64,000 nucleotides of DNA from JALYTY01 sp964546935 (GTDB lineage Bacteria; Vulcanimicrobiota; Vulcanimicrobiia; Vulcanimicrobiales; Vulcanimicrobiaceae), in assembly GCA_964546935.1 (NCBI GenBank), contig CAZJLJ010000005.1, positions 1 to 64,000 of the forward strand, read 5' to 3'. A program made the position numbers and the translations under genes. This document shows positions 24,588 through 32,605 of this stretch, one piece after another (the stretch's first letter is position 1; every line of letters begins with the position of its first letter). Under the pieces are notes generated by a model. It did no database searches, was not told where the DNA came from, and saw nothing but the letters and a program-made list of their open reading frames with translations.

Positions 24588-24633
24588 CGGGGAACGCCGG
24601 CCGCACATCGTGTGCTATGCCATTACCTCGTAA

Positions 24634-24743
24634 CCCTGAGCCTNNNNNNNNNNNNNNNNNNNNNNNNNNNNNNNNNNNNNNNNNNNNNNNNNNNNNNNNN
24701 NNNNNNNNNNNNNNNNNNNNNNNNNNNNNNNNNNNNNNNNNNN
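24634..24743. other. assembly gap (100 N at 24644-24743) next to a truncated REP-like repeat
   Basis: The contig ends with CCCTGAGCCT (24634-24643), the left part of the repeat found whole at 40543-40565; sequence resumes at 24744 with CACTCTTGAAACG. The flanks do not overlap, so the real gap length is unknown. A multi-copy repeat would explain the assembly break. No gene is visible in the remaining bases between 24588 and 24786. Confidence 0.7.
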
Positions 24744-24786
24744 CACTCTTGAAACGTCCTCGGCTTTAGCCGTTGCTGTATACTCA

Positions 24787-25371
24787 TCATTGCGCGAGAG
24801 CTCGGTACCGGAAGCACGCTATCAGATGGTCGTTAACCATCCCTACCGCTTGCATATGCGCGTAGCAAATTGTCGTTCCGAAAAACGTGAACCCGGCGTT
24901 CTTCATTGCTTTGCTCATAGCGTCGGACTTGGCGGTCGATGCTGGAATTTGTGCGGTTGCTTTCCAGTGATTGACGATCGGCTTCCCGTCGACAAAACCC
25001 CACATAAACTCATGGAGCGACGAGCCCTTCTCGCGTAGCGCAACGTACGCGCGAGCATTCTGTACCGCCCCTTCGATCTTGCGCCGGTTGCGAATGATTC
25101 CGTCGTCACGCAGAAGCGCATCGATCTTGCGTTGGTGGAAACGCGCAATTTTTATTGGATCGAAGCCTTCAAATGCTTCGCGGTACGCGTCACGTCTGCT
25201 CAAGATCGTGCGCCAACTCAAACCGGCCTGCGCGCCGGAGAGCACGATGAACTCGAAGAGTTTCCGGTCGTCGTGCACCGGAACGCCCCACTCGTGGTCA
25301 TGATACTTGAGCATCAGCGGATCGCCTCCGATCCAATCGCAGCGAACGAGCTGAGCCGTCGCAGTGGGCAT
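24787..25371 (-). CDS. tag: DNA-3-methyladenine glycosylase I
   Basis: Base-excision repair enzyme that removes 3-methyladenine from DNA. The 194 residues match the family length. Motifs visible are RCDWIGGDPLML, YHDHEWGVPVHDDRKLFEF, LSGAQAGLSWRTILSRRDAY and FFGTTICYAHMQAVGMVNDH. The HhH-GPD-like zinc site appears complete: Cys in VRCDW, His in YHDHEWG, and His and Cys in VNDHLIACF. Start ATG 25371. Divergent from the Rrf2-type regulator (40 bases between starts), so a shared control region is likely. Confidence 0.93.
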   Translation of the reverse strand: MPTATAQLVRCDWIGGDPLMLKYHDHEWGVPVHDDRKLFEFIVLSGAQAGLSWRTILSRRDAYREAFEGFDPIKIARFHQRKIDALLRDDGIIRNRRKIEGAVQNARAYVALREKGSSLHEFMWGFVDGKPIVNHWKATAQIPASTAKSDAMSKAMKNAGFTFFGTTICYAHMQAVGMVNDHLIACFRYRALAQ

Positions 25372-25390
25372 TGCGTGAACCTCGACTAAA

Positions 25391-25409
25391 TGTTAGATTT
25401 AACCTGACA
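25391..25409. promoter_or_regulatory. imperfect palindrome, candidate Rrf2 operator
   Basis: TGTTAG (25391-25396) and CTGACA (25404-25409) form an inverted repeat with one mismatch around ATTTAAC. It lies in the 40-base space between the divergent tag and rrf2-like starts, ending two bases before the regulator's ATG. Autoregulation by the Rrf2 protein is a reasonable guess. The ATG has no Shine-Dalgarno sequence, so a leaderless mRNA is possible. Confidence 0.35.
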
Positions 25410-25411
25410 AT

Positions 25412-25846
25412 ATGTCAAGGATCAACAACCAGTTTTCGGTCGCTGTTCACATAATGACGGCGCTGGGCGACCACCACGGAGAAGAGGTCAAGTCGGCAGC
25501 TTTGACCGCAAGCGTACGGGCTCATGAATCGCAAGTCCGCAATGTGCTCTCGAAATTGGTGAAGGCAGGCTTAGCAACAACGTCTCGCGGCCGCAATGGC
25601 TTTTCTTCGTTAGCACGGCCCGCAAATAAGATCAGCCTTTTGGAAATCTATAGAGCAATGGATCCTCCGCCTGTATTTTCCATTCACGAGTACCCTAAGG
25701 AAAAGACTTGTCGCACGAGCTGCACGCACAAAGAGGCAATGCGGGAGCTGCTGGAAGACACGCAGCGAGCGTTTGAGATGAGGTTGGGTCAGCGAAAGCT
25801 TTCGGAACTGGTCGAAAAAGCGAGAAGCTACAAATTGACGTTGTAA
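25412..25846 (+). CDS. Rrf2-family transcriptional regulator
   Basis: 144 residues. The N-terminal winged helix (NQFSVAVHIMTALGDHHGEE, TASVRAHESQVRNVLSKLVK, AGLATTSRGRNGFSSLARPA) is typical of Rrf2/BadM/IscR-like repressors. The effector segment has only two cysteines (KTCRTSCTHKEA) instead of the three that hold the cluster in IscR, so a Fe-S or thiol sensor role is possible but unproven. It lies 12 bases upstream of the crotonase gene, probably co-transcribed, and divergent from tag. Confidence 0.85.
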   Translation: MSRINNQFSVAVHIMTALGDHHGEEVKSAALTASVRAHESQVRNVLSKLVKAGLATTSRGRNGFSSLARPANKISLLEIYRAMDPPPVFSIHEYPKEKTCRTSCTHKEAMRELLEDTQRAFEMRLGQRKLSELVEKARSYKLTL

Positions 25847-25858
25847 GAGGGTTTAGTC

Positions 25859-26692
25859 ATGATCGAATCCGTAACGCACGTTCGCATCGTCGAAGAATCG
25901 TCTGCATATTGGAGGGTCGTATTTGACAATCCACCTTTCAATATTCTCGACACCGGCATATTTCAGGGTCTCCAAGATCTGCTCGCACGATTCGATGCTA
26001 GCCCGGACCTTCGCGTCGTAGTATTCGAAAGCGCAAACGAAGACTTTTACCTCTCGCACTTTGATCTTGAGGGAGATACGCGGGGTCTCGTGAATAGCGC
26101 AGGACCTTCCGGCCTCCCGTTGTTGATGGACACGTTCGTCCGTCTCTCCGAGTCCCGAATCGTGAGCATCGCCAAGATTCGAGGCCGCGTGCGCGGTGCA
26201 TCTAGCGAGTTCGTCCTTGCCTGCGACATGCGTTTTGCGTCGCGAGAGAATACGTTTTTGGGGCAACCCGAAGTGGGCGTGGGGGTGCATCCTGGCGGCG
26301 GCGGCACCGAACGCCTGCCGTTGCTCGTCGGCCGCGGACGTGCGCTCGAAATTATTCTCGGCGCGAATGACTTCGACGGAGAAACCGCGGAGCGATACGG
26401 ATACGTTAATCGAGCACTGCCGGACGCTGAACTTGATGGCTTCGTCGACGTACTCGCGCGCCGGATCGCCACGTTCGATCATCATCCGATCGCTGCGGCG
26501 AAGAATCTGGTCAACGAAGTGTCGCTTCCATCCGCCGATCGGCTCTTGGACGGCCTCAATTCTTTTGAAACCGCGCTGACGTGGCCGCAAACGCAGCAGC
26601 GAATTCAGGCTCTGTTCAAACGCGGGCTACAGCATGAAGCCGACTACGAACGTAAATGGCCCGCGCTTCTCGATTCGCTCCTCGATACGTAA
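25859..26692 (+). CDS. enoyl-CoA hydratase/isomerase (crotonase) family protein
   Basis: 277 residues. The crotonase fold is seen in NPPFNILDTGIFQGLQDLL, the oxyanion-hole segment SIAKIRGRVRGASSEFVLAC with DMRFASRENTFLGQPEVGVG, and the GGGGTERLPLLVGRGRALEI helix. The glutamate in GQPEVG is in the place of one catalytic acid; the second catalytic acid is not obvious, so the reaction (hydration, isomerisation or hydrolysis) is open. The oxyanion loop reads GRVRGASSE where GxxxGGG is common, a small departure. Probably co-transcribed with the Rrf2 regulator 12 bases upstream. Substrate unknown. Confidence 0.85.
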   Translation: MIESVTHVRIVEESSAYWRVVFDNPPFNILDTGIFQGLQDLLARFDASPDLRVVVFESANEDFYLSHFDLEGDTRGLVNSAGPSGLPLLMDTFVRLSESRIVSIAKIRGRVRGASSEFVLACDMRFASRENTFLGQPEVGVGVHPGGGGTERLPLLVGRGRALEIILGANDFDGETAERYGYVNRALPDAELDGFVDVLARRIATFDHHPIAAAKNLVNEVSLPSADRLLDGLNSFETALTWPQTQQRIQALFKRGLQHEADYERKWPALLDSLLDT

Positions 26693-26753
26693 GGGCGCAA
26701 GGGTATTCGTTAACAAGCCGAATCCGCGCGCAAGAGCGCACTTCGTGTGCCGA

Positions 26754-28175
26754 TTATGATGACAGGGAAGAAAGCAAATCGGCGACTAGGAAAGGTTTGG
26801 GGAGAACGGCGTCCCAGTCGCCGCTGCCGCCGTTGATTCCGACGAGGCGCACGTCTTTGCCGGCAAGGGCGCTGCGTACGTCCCCAGCGCTCGACGTTCC
26901 GCTATCGACTAGAATGACGTCGCCCTGACGAACCGTTCCCTCGTTCGACAATTCGTCGAGATTTGTCGACTCGTGCACGCGGTAGCCGCGCTCGCGAAGT
27001 TCATACGCGGCGAAGCGGCAGAGTTCGCGATCTTCGCTAAGCACCGTTACGCGCATCGGACTTTCTGCCGATGTTGTCTCGACTTTCGGAAGCGATACGG
27101 AGAACGTGCTTCCTTCGCCCAGCGCACTGTGTACATCGACCGAACCGCCGTGACGCTCGACGATCATGCGAACGATAAAGAGACCGATGCCGGTACCGGC
27201 GATCTTCGCACGCCGCGCATTGGAAGCACGCCAAAAACGCGCAAAAAGTCGCGGTAGCTCGTCTTCCGGAATCCCTATGCCGTGATCGACGACGTCGATT
27301 CTATATGCCGTCCCGTCAGAGGTGAGGCGGATATCCACCGGTTGGCCGTCGGGCGAATATTTGATCGCGTTGCGAACCAAATTGTCAAAGACTTGCCGCA
27401 GGCGGTCGTTATCGCCGCGCACGATCGCCGTCTCGACGGTGCATTGAAAGTTGACGTTACGTTCGGCTGAATGCAGCTCGACCACCGCATTGATTACTTC
27501 GACTAGATCGACTTGCTCGTCGGCGATTTCGAGCTCGCCGTGTTCCACTCGCGAGAGTGCAAGCACGTCGTTCGCAAGAGTCGCGAGCCGTTGCGCGTTC
27601 GAGCGAATCGTTTTCGCTGCATCAGTCGCTCCCTCGCCCTCGAGATAGCCCTCTTCCAGCAACTCCGCAAAACCCACTATTGACGTCAGCGGTCCTTTGA
27701 TGTCGTGCGCAAGAACAGCGATGAGGTCGTTCTTCGATTGGTTCAAACGCACGACGCTTGCGCGCTGGCGCTCCAGTTCCGCAATCGACGCCGCCAGGCG
27801 GTCCGTAAGTTCCTGGCGTTCGATCGCATAGCGCACGGCGCGCGAAATGGACGCACGGGTGACGTCGCTCTTCAGCAAATAATCTTGCGCGCCGGCTTGA
27901 ACCGCGGCCGTCGAGATTTGGCGATCGTCGATGTCGGTGAGAATGACGGCCGGCAGATGCGGGGCCACTTCCCGAATGCGTCGCAAGCCTTCGATGCCTT
28001 CGGCATCGGGAAGCTGTAAAGCCAATAGAGTCGCATCGAAAAACTGCGCTTGAATCAATTCGAGCGCTTCGCTTAGCGTCGCTGCAGTGACCGCATCGAA
28101 TTCGCCGTCCAAGAGGCTGCAGGCTCGGGCCGCGTGGACCGTGTCGTTTTCGACCACAAGGATGCGATAGTTCAT
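26754..28175 (-). CDS. hybrid sensor: pseudo-receiver, histidine kinase, C-terminal receiver-like domain
   Basis: 473 residues from ATG 28175. An N-terminal receiver (1-120) has the acidic pair (VVEND) and K102, but the phospho-acceptor aspartate is replaced by alanine (A52 in DATLLALQLPD). The HisKA H-box follows (LAHDIKGPLTS, H157), then HATPase motifs: N-box LVRNAIKYSP, G1 VVDHGIGIPEDEL, F LFARFW and G2 GTGIGLFIV. Residues about 375-473 look like a second receiver (VTVLSEDRE, DVILVDSGTS, LPKPF) with aspartate and lysine kept. No membrane segment, so cytosolic. Its ATG overlaps the stop of the decarboxylase gene (ATGA). The cognate output is unknown. Confidence 0.88.
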   Translation of the reverse strand: MNYRILVVENDTVHAARACSLLDGEFDAVTAATLSEALELIQAQFFDATLLALQLPDAEGIEGLRRIREVAPHLPAVILTDIDDRQISTAAVQAGAQDYLLKSDVTRASISRAVRYAIERQELTDRLAASIAELERQRASVVRLNQSKNDLIAVLAHDIKGPLTSIVGFAELLEEGYLEGEGATDAAKTIRSNAQRLATLANDVLALSRVEHGELEIADEQVDLVEVINAVVELHSAERNVNFQCTVETAIVRGDNDRLRQVFDNLVRNAIKYSPDGQPVDIRLTSDGTAYRIDVVDHGIGIPEDELPRLFARFWRASNARRAKIAGTGIGLFIVRMIVERHGGSVDVHSALGEGSTFSVSLPKVETTSAESPMRVTVLSEDRELCRFAAYELRERGYRVHESTNLDELSNEGTVRQGDVILVDSGTSSAGDVRSALAGKDVRLVGINGGSGDWDAVLPKPFLVADLLSSLSS

Positions 28176-29596
28176 GGTTGCAAATCGCGCGCTTCGCGCT
28201 TCAGGATCTCCCACGCCGCCTCGACGTCGGAGTGCTGCGTTCGCAGATTACCGATCGCCATGCGCAGCACGTATTTCCCGTCGATCTTCGTGTGCGAGAT
28301 AAACATTTCGCCGGTGGCGTTCACCGCTTCCAACAGGCGAGCATTCAGACTTTCCAGTCGTGCTTCATCATCCACGCCACGCGGATAATAGCGAAAACAC
28401 ACGACGGAGAGTGGATGGGGTGCGGCGACTTCCCAGGCGGAGCCGGCGGCTACCCACGAGGCGAACTCCTGTGCGAGCGCAATATGCGACCGGAGGCGTT
28501 CGCGCACGCCGTTCGCACCCATGTGGCGCAATACGAACCATAGCTTCAACGCGCGAAAGCGACGGCCAAGCTGCAAACCGTAATCCATATAATTTCGCAC
28601 GTCACCGTCGGTGGTGCTCAGATACTCCGGAACGAGACTGAACGCGCGCCGCACCGTGGCCTCGTCTCGCAAGAACAAGACCGAACAGTCCATCGGAATG
28701 AAGAGCCACTTGTGCGGATTTACAACGAGCGACTGCGCACGGTCGATGCCGTCCATCAAGTCACGATGCTCGGGCAAAATCGCGGCAACGCCTGCATACG
28801 CTGCATCGACATGCAACCAAATATTGTAACGATCGGCAACTTCAGCAATCGCCGGAACGGGATCGATGGACGTAGTGGAAGTCGTTCCGACCGTAGCTAC
28901 AATCGCCATCGGCTTCATACCGGCGGCGATATCGCTTTCGATGGCGCGAGCGAGCGCATCCGGATCCATGCGGAAGTCGGCATCGGTCGCGACGCGAACG
29001 ACATTCTGTTGCCCGACGCCAAGCGCAATCGCGGCCTTTTCGATGTGCGAATGCGTGTGCTCGGTAATGTAAATGCGCAGGCGCGGCAAGTCGCGTCCCG
29101 TCATGCCTTGTTCGCGAATCGCGAGGTCGAGTGCTTCGCGCGCGGCGGCCAGCGCTGTGAACCCGGCGACCGATGCGGTGTCGTAAATCACGCCGGTCCA
29201 AGAATCCGGCACACCCATGAGTCGTGCGAGCCAGCGCATCACCACCGACTCCAGCTCGGCGGCGGCAGGCGAGGTGCGCCACAGCATGACTTTTACGTCT
29301 AGCGTTGCGGCCAAAGCTTCGGCCGCAATCGCGGCCGGTGCGGCACTTGTCGCAAAATAGGCGAAGAAACGGGGATGATTCCAGTGGGTGATGCCCGGAA
29401 CGATCAGCTCCTCGAAATCGTTGAGGATGCGCTCGAACGGCTCCCCGTTTTCAGGAGCCGTGTGCGGAAGCTTGGCTGCGATCTCGCCAGGCCGGACGGC
29501 GGGCAGGACGGCATATCGCTCGGGATGCTCGAAATAGGACTCGATCCATTGGCCGACCCGCACAAAGTCTTCTTCAAACCTGGTCAACTGTTCCAC
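28172..29596 (-). CDS. PLP-dependent group II (aromatic-L-) amino-acid decarboxylase family protein
   Basis: About 474 residues. The fold-type I decarboxylase signature is complete: GVIYDTASVAGFTALAAARE, TEHTHSHIEKAAIALGVG, ATVGTTSTTSIDPV, WLHVDAAYAG (PLP aspartate) and NPHKWLFIPMDCSVLF (Schiff-base lysine). FRALKLWFVLRHMGANGVRE is also family-typical. Such enzymes remove CO2 from tryptophan, tyrosine, DOPA or phenylalanine. No ATG fits the N-terminus; GTG at 29596 or 29635 are the candidates, placed just before FEEDFVRVGQWIESYF, the normal first helix. The stop overlaps the hybrid-kinase start. Divergent from the aldo/keto reductase gene. The substrate cannot be told from sequence. Confidence 0.88.
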   Translation of the reverse strand: MEQLTRFEEDFVRVGQWIESYFEHPERYAVLPAVRPGEIAAKLPHTAPENGEPFERILNDFEELIVPGITHWNHPRFFAYFATSAAPAAIAAEALAATLDVKVMLWRTSPAAAELESVVMRWLARLMGVPDSWTGVIYDTASVAGFTALAAAREALDLAIREQGMTGRDLPRLRIYITEHTHSHIEKAAIALGVGQQNVVRVATDADFRMDPDALARAIESDIAAGMKPMAIVATVGTTSTTSIDPVPAIAEVADRYNIWLHVDAAYAGVAAILPEHRDLMDGIDRAQSLVVNPHKWLFIPMDCSVLFLRDEATVRRAFSLVPEYLSTTDGDVRNYMDYGLQLGRRFRALKLWFVLRHMGANGVRERLRSHIALAQEFASWVAAGSAWEVAAPHPLSVVCFRYYPRGVDDEARLESLNARLLEAVNATGEMFISHTKIDGKYVLRMAIGNLRTQHSDVEAAWEILKREARDLQP

Positions 29597-29666
29597 AATA
29601 TGGGTGTTGGCGCCGGGGACACAGAAGCCCGCCACGCTATTGAACTTGGCACGGAGCAAAGCAAGT

Positions 29667-30548
29667 ATGAAATACCGCACGTATCCGAACACCGACGTCA
29701 CCGTTAGCACGGTCGGCTTCGGAATGTGGACGACCTCGACCGGATGGTGGGGNNNNNNNNNNNNNNNNNNNNNNNNNNNNNNNNNNNNNNNNNNNNNNNN
29801 NNNNNNNNNNNNNNNNNNNNNNNNNNNNNNNNNNNNNNNNNNNNNNNNNNNNCTCGACGAGTCGCTGCGGCGCATGCAAACCGATTACGTCGACATCTAT
29901 CAGCTGCACAACGCCAAAATGGATCACGTACACAACGACGAGATGTGGGCCACCCTCGAGGCGCTGAAATCCGAAGGCAAAATCCGGATGTATGGCATTG
30001 CGCTCGGTCCGGCAATCGGCTTTCTGTACGAAGGCGTCGACGCAATTAAAGAGCACAACGTGGGCTCGCTGCAAATCATTTGGAGCTTGCTGGAACAGTA
30101 TCCCGGCAACGAGCACATCAAGGCGGCGTATGACTCCAAGGCCGACACGGGCTATATGATTCGCGTGCCGCATGCAAGCGGAATGCTTGAAGGACACTAC
30201 ACCGAGGACACCGTTTTCCCGGAAGGCGATCATCGTCGCCACCGCCCGCGCTCCTGGCTCGTCAACGGCGTGAAGAAAGTCGAACAGCTGCGCTTCCTGG
30301 AGCTGCCGAATCGCACGTTAGGCCAAGCTGCGATTCAGTGGCTGCTCAACGAGCCGAAAGTGATGACGGTACTTCCAAATATCTACGATCGCAACCAGCT
30401 TCTGGAATTCGCAAAAGCGCCCGAAACGCCGGCGCTGACGCAAGACGAACTGAAACGCATTCAGGAACTGTACGATTCGAATTTCGGAATCGAAGAGGAG
30501 CCGATGAAATTCAAAGGGGTTATGACGCGCGACCAGGTGCACGCGTAG
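29667..30548 (+). CDS. aldo/keto reductase family protein (internal gap)
   Basis: NAD(P)H-dependent oxidoreductase of the AKR TIM-barrel family. The N-terminus MKYRTYPNTDVTVSTVGFGM is the usual first strand; after the gap LDESLRRMQTDYVDIYQLHN is the barrel-4 motif and TLGQAAIQWLLNEPKVMTVL the cofactor-side region. By family comparison about 65-70 residues, including the catalytic Asp/Tyr/Lys segment, should lie between, more than the 33 codons the N run allows, so sequence is genuinely missing. Start ATG 29667. The stop TAG overlaps the GTG of the RidA gene by one base, indicating coupling. Confidence 0.85.
   Translation: MKYRTYPNTDVTVSTVGFGMWTTSTGWWXXXXXXXXXXXXXXXXXXXXXXXXXXXXXXXXXXLDESLRRMQTDYVDIYQLHNAKMDHVHNDEMWATLEALKSEGKIRMYGIALGPAIGFLYEGVDAIKEHNVGSLQIIWSLLEQYPGNEHIKAAYDSKADTGYMIRVPHASGMLEGHYTEDTVFPEGDHRRHRPRSWLVNGVKKVEQLRFLELPNRTLGQAAIQWLLNEPKVMTVLPNIYDRNQLLEFAKAPETPALTQDELKRIQELYDSNFGIEEEPMKFKGVMTRDQVHA
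29753..29852. other. assembly gap (100 N) inside the aldo/keto reductase gene
   Basis: The flanks (ending GGATGGTGGGG, resuming CTCGACGAGTC) do not overlap, unlike the gaps at 19.7 and 32.4 kb. The missing part of the conserved barrel suggests roughly 200 absent bases. Confidence 0.75.
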
Positions 30549-30928
30549 TGAGCCGTGAGGTCATTTTAACGAAAACGGCGCCTGCGCCGATCGGCCCGTA
30601 CAGCCAAGCAATTCGGGCCGGAAAAGAACTCTTCTGCAGCGGACAGATTCCGCTCGATCCCGCAACCGGCGAAATCATCGAGGGCGACGTCGCTACCCAA
30701 ACGGAACAGGCCCTGAAGAACCTCGCCGCCGTATTGGATGAAGCCGGCTACAGCTTTGACGACGTCGTCAAGACAACGGTATTCCTTGTCGACATGAACG
30801 ACTTCGGCCAAATGAACGCCGTGTACGAAAAATACTTCGGCAACTCAAAACCCGCCCGCTCCACCGTCGCCGTCGCAGGTTTGCCTCGCAACGTCCGCGT
30901 CGAAATCGATTGCATCGCTCGCAAATAA
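30548..30928 (+). CDS. ridA: RidA/YjgF/UK114 family enamine/imine deaminase
   Basis: 126 residues from GTG 30548, which shares its G with the preceding TAG. RidA hydrolyses reactive 2-aminoacrylate and related imines released by PLP enzymes; cytosolic trimer. Motifs are APAPIGPYSQAIRAGKELF, CSGQIPLDPATGEIIEGDV, TEQALKNLAAVLDEAG and the active-site RNVRVEIDCIA (equivalent of the conserved arginine plus glutamate). I rejected the longer frame starting at 30338 because it lies inside the reductase gene. Coupling to an aldo/keto reductase and closeness to a PLP decarboxylase suit a detoxifying role. Confidence 0.93.
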   Translation: MSREVILTKTAPAPIGPYSQAIRAGKELFCSGQIPLDPATGEIIEGDVATQTEQALKNLAAVLDEAGYSFDDVVKTTVFLVDMNDFGQMNAVYEKYFGNSKPARSTVAVAGLPRNVRVEIDCIARK

Positions 30929-30952
30929 CGCGTGCGCATTAAGCGAGGAAAT

Positions 30953-31114
30953 AATCGCTACAACTCATGCCCCTTTGAGGGAACTCGAACTTTTTCGGGC
31001 TTGCCATGGATGGCAACTTCAAAACTTCGTTCTCCCGAAAAAGTCGTGTAGCGGAAAAATCGCAGGATGCGATTTTTCCAGCGATCCCTCAAAGGGGTAT
31101 GAGTTGTAGCGATT
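30953..31114. repeat. 162-nt multi-armed inverted-repeat element
   Basis: Outer arms AATCGCTACAACTCATGCCC... (30953-30982) and its complement (31085-31114) pair over 30 bases with a single G-T exception. Inside are two further arms. ACTTTTTCGGG (30989-30999) pairs with CCCGAAAAAGT (31034-31044) and encloses a TTGCCA-TGGA-TGGCAA hairpin (31001-31016). GGAAAAATCGCA (31053-31064) pairs with TGCGATTTTTCC (31068-31079) around GGA. The whole folds as a symmetric three-way structure. It lies between convergent ridA and the TPR gene. It could be a miniature transposable element, a structured non-coding RNA or a bidirectional terminator; no coding frame is present. Confidence 0.8.
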
Positions 31115-31126
31115 GTTTCTGAGCGG

Positions 31127-32350
31127 CTATTGTTGTGGCTTGCCGGAGTTATCGCTCTTGAGACGCTCGAAGAGCTGCTCGGACAGACGCACGATATCGG
31201 GATCGGGAGAGAGTTCGGCGGCGCGGAATTGCGCGATCGCTTTTGCGCGATCGCCTTGTGCTTCGTAGGCTTGACCCAATAGCACGTGAAGCCTTCCGTC
31301 ATCGGGTGCAGCGGCAATGCCTTTGAGCAACGCGGCTTGCGCGAGCGGATAGAGGCCGTGCTTCTCATAGGCGATACCGATGTCGACATAGGCTTCGCGT
31401 GAATACGGCCAAAGCGCGATAGCCTGCGCGTAATACGCTACGGCCTTTTTCCAATCGCCTTTTGTATCCGCAAGGTAACCGAAATTCACCAGCGGCTCGG
31501 GACGCTCGGGAGCAATATCATGCGCTTTTTTCAACGTAGCTTCGGCCGTAGCGTAACTTCCGTCCTCGAGTTGTGCCGCGCCCATGTTGTCCAAGCACTG
31601 GAAGCTTTCGGGTTCAATTCGCAGACACTTTTGAAACTGCGCGATGGCTGCGGGATAATCGTGCACGTCCATCATCGAGAGGCCGAGACCGTTAAGCGCC
31701 GTCAATGAATTCTGATCCGAGTCCAGAGCGCGCTTGAAATACACGGTCGCTTGATACGGCTGATGCATCGCCGAGTAGACTTGCCCAAGTTCCGACTGCA
31801 AATCGGCGCTGTTTGGATACTGCGCTGCGATACGTTCTACTTGAGCGCGATAAACGGCAAGGTCGCCGCGCCGCTGATGCAACTGCACTAGATCGGCCAC
31901 GGAATCCGTTCCGGGAAGGCTGGCTTCGAATTCTTTGATGGCTTGATCGACTTTGTTTTGCGTTGCGTAGACGGTGCCTAAACGGTTGTGCGTCTCACGA
32001 TCGCCCGGATAGTCGCGAAGGATATCGGTGTAAAGCAATTCCGCGCGCGTAACATCGCCGGCGCGGAAATAGAGATCCGCGAGAAAGCGTTTTGGGATAA
32101 CGTCGCTTGGATGATTGAAAACGTATCCGGAGAGACGGCGAATTGCGCCGGGCATATCACCTGCTGCAATTCGCTCGCGTGTTGCGCGGATTGCACCGGC
32201 CGGATCGGGCGGGAGTTCTTCGCCGGGCCGGCGGTCCGGATTCACAAGGATCGGAACGGAGCCGGGAATGTTTTGGGCCTGATCGCATAGTGCGGGGGCC
32301 GTACTGCCTACGATCAAAAAAGCTAAAAACGAAAGGACGCGACGACCCAT
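31127..32350 (-). CDS. exported tetratricopeptide-repeat protein
   Basis: 407 residues; start ATG 32350 with GGGAGGGC upstream. A signal peptide (RRVLSFLAFLIVGSTAPALC) suggests periplasmic location, with the cysteine at residue 22 possibly a lipidation site. From about residue 50 it is built of TPR units of 34 residues: YFRAGDVTRAELLYTDILRD, YATQNKVDQAIKEFEASL, YSAMHQPYQATVYFKRALD, MMDVHDYPAAIAQFQKCLRI, YEAQGDRAKAIAQFRAAEL. TPR proteins are assembly platforms; no enzyme domain is present and the partner cannot be inferred from neighbours. Confidence 0.88.
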   Translation of the reverse strand: MGRRVLSFLAFLIVGSTAPALCDQAQNIPGSVPILVNPDRRPGEELPPDPAGAIRATRERIAAGDMPGAIRRLSGYVFNHPSDVIPKRFLADLYFRAGDVTRAELLYTDILRDYPGDRETHNRLGTVYATQNKVDQAIKEFEASLPGTDSVADLVQLHQRRGDLAVYRAQVERIAAQYPNSADLQSELGQVYSAMHQPYQATVYFKRALDSDQNSLTALNGLGLSMMDVHDYPAAIAQFQKCLRIEPESFQCLDNMGAAQLEDGSYATAEATLKKAHDIAPERPEPLVNFGYLADTKGDWKKAVAYYAQAIALWPYSREAYVDIGIAYEKHGLYPLAQAALLKGIAAAPDDGRLHVLLGQAYEAQGDRAKAIAQFRAAELSPDPDIVRLSEQLFERLKSDNSGKPQQ

Positions 32351-32395
32351 TGGTGATGCCCTCCCTGTACGACCATTCTACTGCGGGAGAGCGCC

Positions 32396-32605
32396 CCAGG
32401 GCAGGGGTTCGTGACGGCTACTTTGCGTTATTGAGGATACGTTCGAGGAGNNNNNNNNNNNNNNNNNNNNNNNNNNNNNNNNNNNNNNNNNNNNNNNNNN
32501 NNNNNNNNNNNNNNNNNNNNNNNNNNNNNNNNNNNNNNNNNNNNNNNNNNCCAGGGCAGGGGTTCGTGACGGCTACTTTGCGTTATTGAGGATACGTTCG
32601 AGGAG
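32396..32605. other. assembly gap (100 N at 32451-32550) with duplicated 55-base edges
   Basis: Bases 32396-32450 equal 32551-32605 (55 bases, beginning CCAGGGCAGGGGTTCGTGAC). As at 19.7 kb this is an unmerged k=55 contig overlap. Collapsing it leaves the TPR gene and the MarR gene separated by about 65 bases with no lost sequence; the first copy contains a false partial MarR 3' end. Confidence 0.9.
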
